Assembly (NCBI GenBank): GCA_947474065.1
Contig: CANJHD010000021.1
Span: 1-36,682 of the forward strand
DNA length: 36,682 nucleotides
Source of the DNA: Planctomycetaceae bacterium
GTDB taxonomy: Bacteria; Planctomycetota; Phycisphaerae; Phycisphaerales; SM1A02
Direction: 5' to 3'
Each line of letters begins with the position of its first letter. Position 1 is the stretch's first letter. Under the pieces are notes generated by a model. That model made no database searches, was not told the origin of the DNA, and worked only from the letters and a program-made list of their open reading frames with translations. The position numbers and the translations under genes are program-made. Shown here piece by piece: positions 33,010 through 36,682 of the stretch.

Positions 33010-34282
33010 GTGCGTGCGCAGTGCGAAGTAGTACCGCGCACTTGTGCAGGCTCTCCTCGTATTCATGACGAGGCTGACTCTCGGCAACGATTCCGCATCC
33101 CGCGCTGTAGCGCAGCGTTCCACTGTGAGCGTCGGTGTGATGCAGCGCGATAGTTCGGATAGCTACATTCAGCGTCACGGCAGTCGGTGAAATTAAACCG
33201 ACTGTTCCGCAGTAGGGGCCACGTGCAACGGGTTCTAGTTCGTCGATCACTTGCATGGCGCGCACTTTCGGCGCGCCCGTGACCGATCCGGGCGGGAATG
33301 TGGCGCGCAGCATGTCAACCACACTGATGTTGGGGCGCAGCATCCCTTCAATTTCTGCAACGCAGTGATGAACAGTTTCGTGGCTCTCCACCTTGCGCGA
33401 CGCAGTGACGCGCACGCCGCCCGGAAGAGCAATGCGACCGAGGTCATTGCGCATCAAATCAACAATCATGTGCAACTCTGCGGCATCTTTGCCGTTGGCC
33501 AACAATTCGCGTGGATCCTCGTGAAATGCACGGGTTCCCTTGATGGGGCGGGTGATGGCTCGCCCAGCAACGCGGTCAACTTCAACAAAGAGTTCCGGGC
33601 TCATGCTCACCAGCGCGTGCGTGTCGGTTTCCAGATACGCGCCGTAACGTGGTCGTGCAGCCCGCAGCGCAGCGCGCAGAATGGCGCGCGGCGAGCCCTT
33701 CCAATGCGCGGAGAATCGTTGTGCAATGTTTGCCTGAAATATGTCGCCTGCGTGAATGAGTTCCACCGCGCGCGCGACCATTGTTTCAAATTCTGCGCGG
33801 GTGATGTCTGGCTCAAGACCACTAATCACTGCATCGCGCTCGTCGCGCTCGCCACGCTCGATACGTTCGCAGATTGCAGCAGCAAGCCCAGCGGCCTCCG
33901 CGCTCATCTGCCAGGTCTGTGATTCATGGTCGTACACCAGGCGTGCCTCGCAACATGCGAGTGTTGCCAGCGGCCATCCATCAGCAGGCGCGCGGTGGCG
34001 TGGACATGCGCGCGGCTCGAACGCGCCGCCGAGTTCATATGAAAGCGCAGCGATCCACGTGGCGCCATCAGTCGATACAACGTCGACGGCACGCAGCGCA
34101 TCTTCGGGGGTCATGGCGGTCACTATGCGCGATGGCTCGGCAAGAACGGTCCAGCGCCCCCAGCGCCCGTCGGCGGTGCCTGTGGCAAGTGCAGCCAGCG
34201 CGCGTTCCTGTGGCCAGTGCGCGAGCACGGTTTCCGGCGTGAAATTCCAGTGAAGCGGCTGCATAGTGGGTTGGGCAGGCAT
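32978..34282 (-). CDS. pabB: Aminodeoxychorismate synthase component I
   Basis: 434 residues. It converts chorismate plus ammonia to 4-amino-4-deoxychorismate in folate synthesis, normally with the PabA glutaminase. Motifs are HAGDIFQANIAQRFS, PIKGTR with Lys248, ELHMIVDLMRNDLGRIA and FPPGSVTGAPKVRAMQVIDELEP (segment), then RGPYCGTVG. The PIKGT lysine separates PabB from anthranilate synthase TrpE, which has Ala there. The N-terminal domain is shorter than in TrpE. An in-frame ATG at 34264 is an alternative start. With folC, this is the second folate gene in the window; PabA and PabC are not present. The last 32 nt overlap the PilZ-like gene. Confidence 0.92.
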   Translation of the reverse strand: MPAQPTMQPLHWNFTPETVLAHWPQERALAALATGTADGRWGRWTVLAEPSRIVTAMTPEDALRAVDVVSTDGATWIAALSYELGGAFEPRACPRHRAPADGWPLATLACCEARLVYDHESQTWQMSAEAAGLAAAICERIERGERDERDAVISGLEPDITRAEFETMVARAVELIHAGDIFQANIAQRFSAHWKGSPRAILRAALRAARPRYGAYLETDTHALVSMSPELFVEVDRVAGRAITRPIKGTRAFHEDPRELLANGKDAAELHMIVDLMRNDLGRIALPGGVRVTASRKVESHETVHHCVAEIEGMLRPNISVVDMLRATFPPGSVTGAPKVRAMQVIDELEPVARGPYCGTVGLISPTAVTLNVAIRTIALHHTDAHSGTLRYSAGCGIVAESQPRHEYEESLHKCAVLLRTAHALTASGVAQDS

Positions 34283-34296
34283 TCCGCCGCTGTCGG

Positions 34297-34302
34297 ATCC
34301 TA
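34297..34302 (-). promoter_or_regulatory. TANNNT box (TAGGAT) before pabB
   Basis: On the minus strand TAGGAT ends 14 nt before the ATG at 34282, giving a leader of about 7 nt. It is 11 bp from the ppdK box on the other strand. Confidence 0.35.
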
Positions 34303-34313
34303 GGGTGATGCGC

Positions 34314-34319
34314 TAGTAT
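34314..34319 (+). promoter_or_regulatory. TANNNT box (TAGTAT) before ppdK
   Basis: TAGTAT matches TATAAT at four positions. Transcription from about 34326 would give an ~87-nt leader that begins with a strong hairpin. There is no convincing -35 box. Confidence 0.4.
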
Positions 34320-34325
34320 GGGCGG

Positions 34326-34381
34326 TCCGCGTTTATACGCGGAAACACCGCATTTCGAGGCTCACACCGTCGCGTTGACGG
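34326..34381 (+). promoter_or_regulatory. Two hairpins in the ppdK leader
   Basis: The first is perfect: TCCGCGT (34326-34332), loop TTAT, ACGCGGA (34337-34343). The second is CCGTC (34367-34371), loop GCGTT, GACGG (34377-34381). The first would sit at the very 5' end of a transcript started by the TAGTAT box, where hairpins often slow RNA decay. No known riboswitch class was recognised. Confidence 0.45.
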
Positions 34382-34412
34382 CAAGCCTTGATCCGATCGC
34401 AGCAATACACCT

Positions 34413-36682
34413 ATGGGCAAGAACGGCAAGAAGAACGGCACGAAGGCATCGCACTCCAAGGGTAAGGGAACCCCTGCTCCCAAGCAGATGGTTTATTCCT
34501 TCGGAAAGCGCACCGATGGCGACGGCACCCAGAAAGCCCTCCTAGGCGGCAAGGGTGCAAATCTTGCAGCCATGGCACTCATGGGTCTCCCAGTTCCACC
34601 CGGATTCACCATCAGCACCGAAGTGTGCAACTGGTACTACGACAACGGCCGCCGCTTCCCGGAGAAGTTTGCCAAGCAGATGAAGGACGGCTTGCGCATT
34701 GTTGAGAAGGAAGTCAAGAAGAAGTTTGGCGACCGTCGCGATCCGCTGCTCGTTTCGGTGCGCTCCGGCGCGCGCGATTCGATGCCGGGCATGATGGACA
34801 CCATTCTGAACCTTGGTCTGAATGACATCACCGTGGAGGCGCTCAAGAAGGCCACCGGCAACGGTCGCTTTGCATGGGATTGCTACCGTCGCTTCGTACA
34901 GATGTACGGCGATGTGGTGATGGGCGTGCAGAAGAAGAATGAGATGGACCATGATCCGTTCGAAGAAATCATGGACGGAATGAAGCGCGAGTGCGGCGTG
35001 ATGGAAGACACGCTGCTCACTGAGGAAAATCTCAAGGACTTGGTGAAGCGTTACAAGGACCTGGTCAAGCGCTGGACAAATAAGACATTTCCCGATGATC
35101 CGATGACGCAGTTGGAAGGCGCCGTTGCCGCTGTGTTTGGCAGCTGGAATAACGACCGCGCCACCGTTTATCGCAACAAGTACAAGATCCCGCACGAGTG
35201 GGGCACCGCTGTCAATGTGCAGGCGATGGTTTATGGCAACATGGGCGACGACTGCGCCACCGGCGTTGCGTTTACGCGTGACCCAGCCAACGGCGAGAAC
35301 GTCTTCTACGGCGAGTACCTAATCAATGCGCAGGGCGAAGATGTTGTTGCTGGTGTGCGCACGCCGCTCGCGGTTGCGTTGATGGCCAAGGACAAGATTC
35401 TCTCCAAGAGCTTTGCGCAGCTTGAGAAGGTTCGCAAGACGCTCGAGAAGCGCTTCGGCGATGTGCAGGACTTTGAGTTCACCATCGAGCGTAAGAAGCT
35501 CTGGATGTTGCAGACGCGTAACGGCAAGCGCACCGCGCTGGCGTATGTGCGCATTGTGCATGACATGGTGAAGGAAGGGTTGATGACTCCGGAACACGCA
35601 ATGAAGAGCGCTGATCCGGAAGCCATGAATCAATTGCTGCAGCCGGTCTTTGAGCGCAAGGCATATGAAGCCGCTCGTACAGCGGGTCGCATCCTGACCA
35701 AGGGACTGCCTGCTGGTCCAGGTGCTGCATGCGGCGAGATTGCATTCAGCGCAAGCCGCGCTGAGGAACTGGCTCGACACGGCAAGCACGTGATTCTGGC
35801 GCGCATCGAAACGAGTCCCGAAGACCTGCGCGGCATGATTGCAGCCGACGGCATTCTCACTACGCGCGGCGGCGTTTCAAGCCACGCGGCGTTGGTTGCC
35901 CGACAGATGGGCAAGGTCTGCGTTGCTGGTGCTGGCGAGATCGTGATCGACTACCACAAGGGCACGCTGAGTTGCGATGGAAAGGTCCTGAAAGAGGGCG
36001 ATTTCCTCTCCATTAACGGCACCACTGGCGAAATCATCCAGGGCAAGATCGACACTGCTGACAGTGAATTGAAGCAGGTGTTGGTGGCTGGCACCATGAA
36101 GCCATCCGAGAGCCGCGTGGCTCGCGACTTTGAGTTTGTCATGAACCTTGCGGATCGCTATCGCCGTCTTGGTGTTCGCACCAACTCCGATACTCCGGAG
36201 CAGGTCCGTCAGGCTGTGGCGTTCGGTGCTGAAGGTATTGGTCTGTGCCGCACCGAGCACATGTTCTTTGAAGGCGACCGCATTGATGCCATGCGCGAGA
36301 TGATTCTCTGCAAGGACACGCCTGGTCGCCAGCGTGCGCTTTCCAAGTTGTTGCCGTACCAGCGCGCTGACTTTGATGGCATCTTGCGCGCCCTAGAAGG
36401 TCGCCCGGCATGCATCCGTCTTCTCGATCCGCCGCTCCATGAGTTCTTGCCGCACACCAAGGCTCAGCAGCAGGATCTTGCGCACAAGATCGGCGTTCCT
36501 GTTGAGGAAATCGAGCGTCGCGTGAACGAACTCCATGAGTTCAATCCGATGCTTGGTTTCCGCGGTTGCCGACTGGGCATTGTGTTCCCAGAAATCACCG
36601 AGATGCAGGCGCGCGCCATCTTTGAGGCCGCCGCTGCGGTTGAGAAGTCTGGCATCCGCACCAAGGTTGAAGTGATGGTTCC
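34413..36682 (+). CDS. ppdK: Pyruvate, phosphate dikinase (3' truncated by window edge)
   Basis: The visible 756 codons are most of a ~880-900-residue enzyme that interconverts pyruvate, ATP and phosphate with PEP, AMP and pyrophosphate. The ATP-grasp part has [47 protein letters not shown] (two segments). The swivelling domain has [15 protein letters not shown] with the phospho-accepting His491, and the PEP/pyruvate barrel has [13 protein letters not shown]. The first 25 residues are a Lys/Gly-rich extension (10 Lys) absent from most PPDKs; Met26 (MVYSFG) is an alternative start. No Shine-Dalgarno sequence precedes either. The frame is open at the right edge. Confidence 0.95.
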   Translation, partial: MGKNGKKNGTKASHSKGKGTPAPKQMVYSFGKRTDGDGTQKALLGGKGANLAAMALMGLPVPPGFTISTEVCNWYYDNGRRFPEKFAKQMKDGLRIVEKEVKKKFGDRRDPLLVSVRSGARDSMPGMMDTILNLGLNDITVEALKKATGNGRFAWDCYRRFVQMYGDVVMGVQKKNEMDHDPFEEIMDGMKRECGVMEDTLLTEENLKDLVKRYKDLVKRWTNKTFPDDPMTQLEGAVAAVFGSWNNDRATVYRNKYKIPHEWGTAVNVQAMVYGNMGDDCATGVAFTRDPANGENVFYGEYLINAQGEDVVAGVRTPLAVALMAKDKILSKSFAQLEKVRKTLEKRFGDVQDFEFTIERKKLWMLQTRNGKRTALAYVRIVHDMVKEGLMTPEHAMKSADPEAMNQLLQPVFERKAYEAARTAGRILTKGLPAGPGAACGEIAFSASRAEELARHGKHVILARIETSPEDLRGMIAADGILTTRGGVSSHAALVARQMGKVCVAGAGEIVIDYHKGTLSCDGKVLKEGDFLSINGTTGEIIQGKIDTADSELKQVLVAGTMKPSESRVARDFEFVMNLADRYRRLGVRTNSDTPEQVRQAVAFGAEGIGLCRTEHMFFEGDRIDAMREMILCKDTPGRQRALSKLLPYQRADFDGILRALEGRPACIRLLDPPLHEFLPHTKAQQQDLAHKIGVPVEEIERRVNELHEFNPMLGFRGCRLGIVFPEITEMQARAIFEAAAAVEKSGIRTKVEVMV

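Noticed and set aside
1-36682. tRNA or rRNA genes, phage or plasmid genes, defence systems
   Set aside because: No cloverleaf, rRNA segment, integrase, capsid, toxin-antitoxin or nuclease cluster was recognised by reading; a covariance-model scan could still find a small RNA.

Overview
The window is a compact, GC-rich bacterial chromosome segment with almost no intergenic space. The genes point to a planctomycete, probably class Phycisphaerae. The pointers are a LeuS with the long planctomycete-type connecting region, a prepilin-like protein of the kind common in that phylum, a degenerate MptE/radical-SAM fusion protein, an LptD-type outer-membrane protein, and mixed housekeeping neighbours with no large conserved operons. 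This placement is inferred from protein style, not from a marker-gene comparison.

Layout. 1-1330: end of an M29 aminopeptidase, then threonine aldolase. 1334-1939 (-): small membrane protein with an NTF2-like domain. 2002-4497: 831-residue MptE-like / nucleotidyltransferase-like / cysteine-less radical-SAM-like fusion. 4523-5248: Lon N-domain protein. 5245-7653 (-): exported coiled-coil protein followed by a secreted cyclophilin. 7678-9835: EVE-domain protein, LemA, RuvB. 9884-14155 (-): UbiA-type prenyltransferase followed by LptD. 14246-16162: ribH-nusB-ftsY with overlapping or abutting genes. 16186-20239: prepilin-like protein, membrane protein and HrpB helicase, linked by ATGA and GTGA overlaps. 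20315-22153: FolC with a long basic repetitive N-terminus. 22151-22989: a RAYT (REP-associated tyrosine transposase) element bounded by 34-bp inverted repeats and wedged between the convergent folC and leuS. 22987-26040 (-): leuS. 26090-32122: DUF4026/DUF2314-like protein, DUF2007 protein, lipoprotein, DUF58 protein and TgpA-type transglutaminase. 32170-33009: PilZ-like protein. 32978-34282 (-): PabB. 34413 to the end: pyruvate phosphate dikinase, cut by the window edge.

The genes mostly serve core functions: folate (pabB, folC), riboflavin (ribH), translation (leuS), DNA repair (ruvB), protein targeting (ftsY), transcription antitermination (nusB), envelope assembly (lptD, lipoprotein, DUF58/TgpA) and central carbon metabolism (ppdK).

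The main non-routine signals are four. (1) A TANNNT hexamer lies 6-9 nt before nine start codons, which suggests leaderless transcription; one 24-bp divergent gap has two such boxes sharing a TA. (2) The 831-residue fusion protein has lost every cluster-binding cysteine of its radical-SAM core. (3) FolC carries a lysine-rich hexapeptide-repeat tail. (4) The RAYT element's terminal repeats supply the stop codons of both flanking genes.
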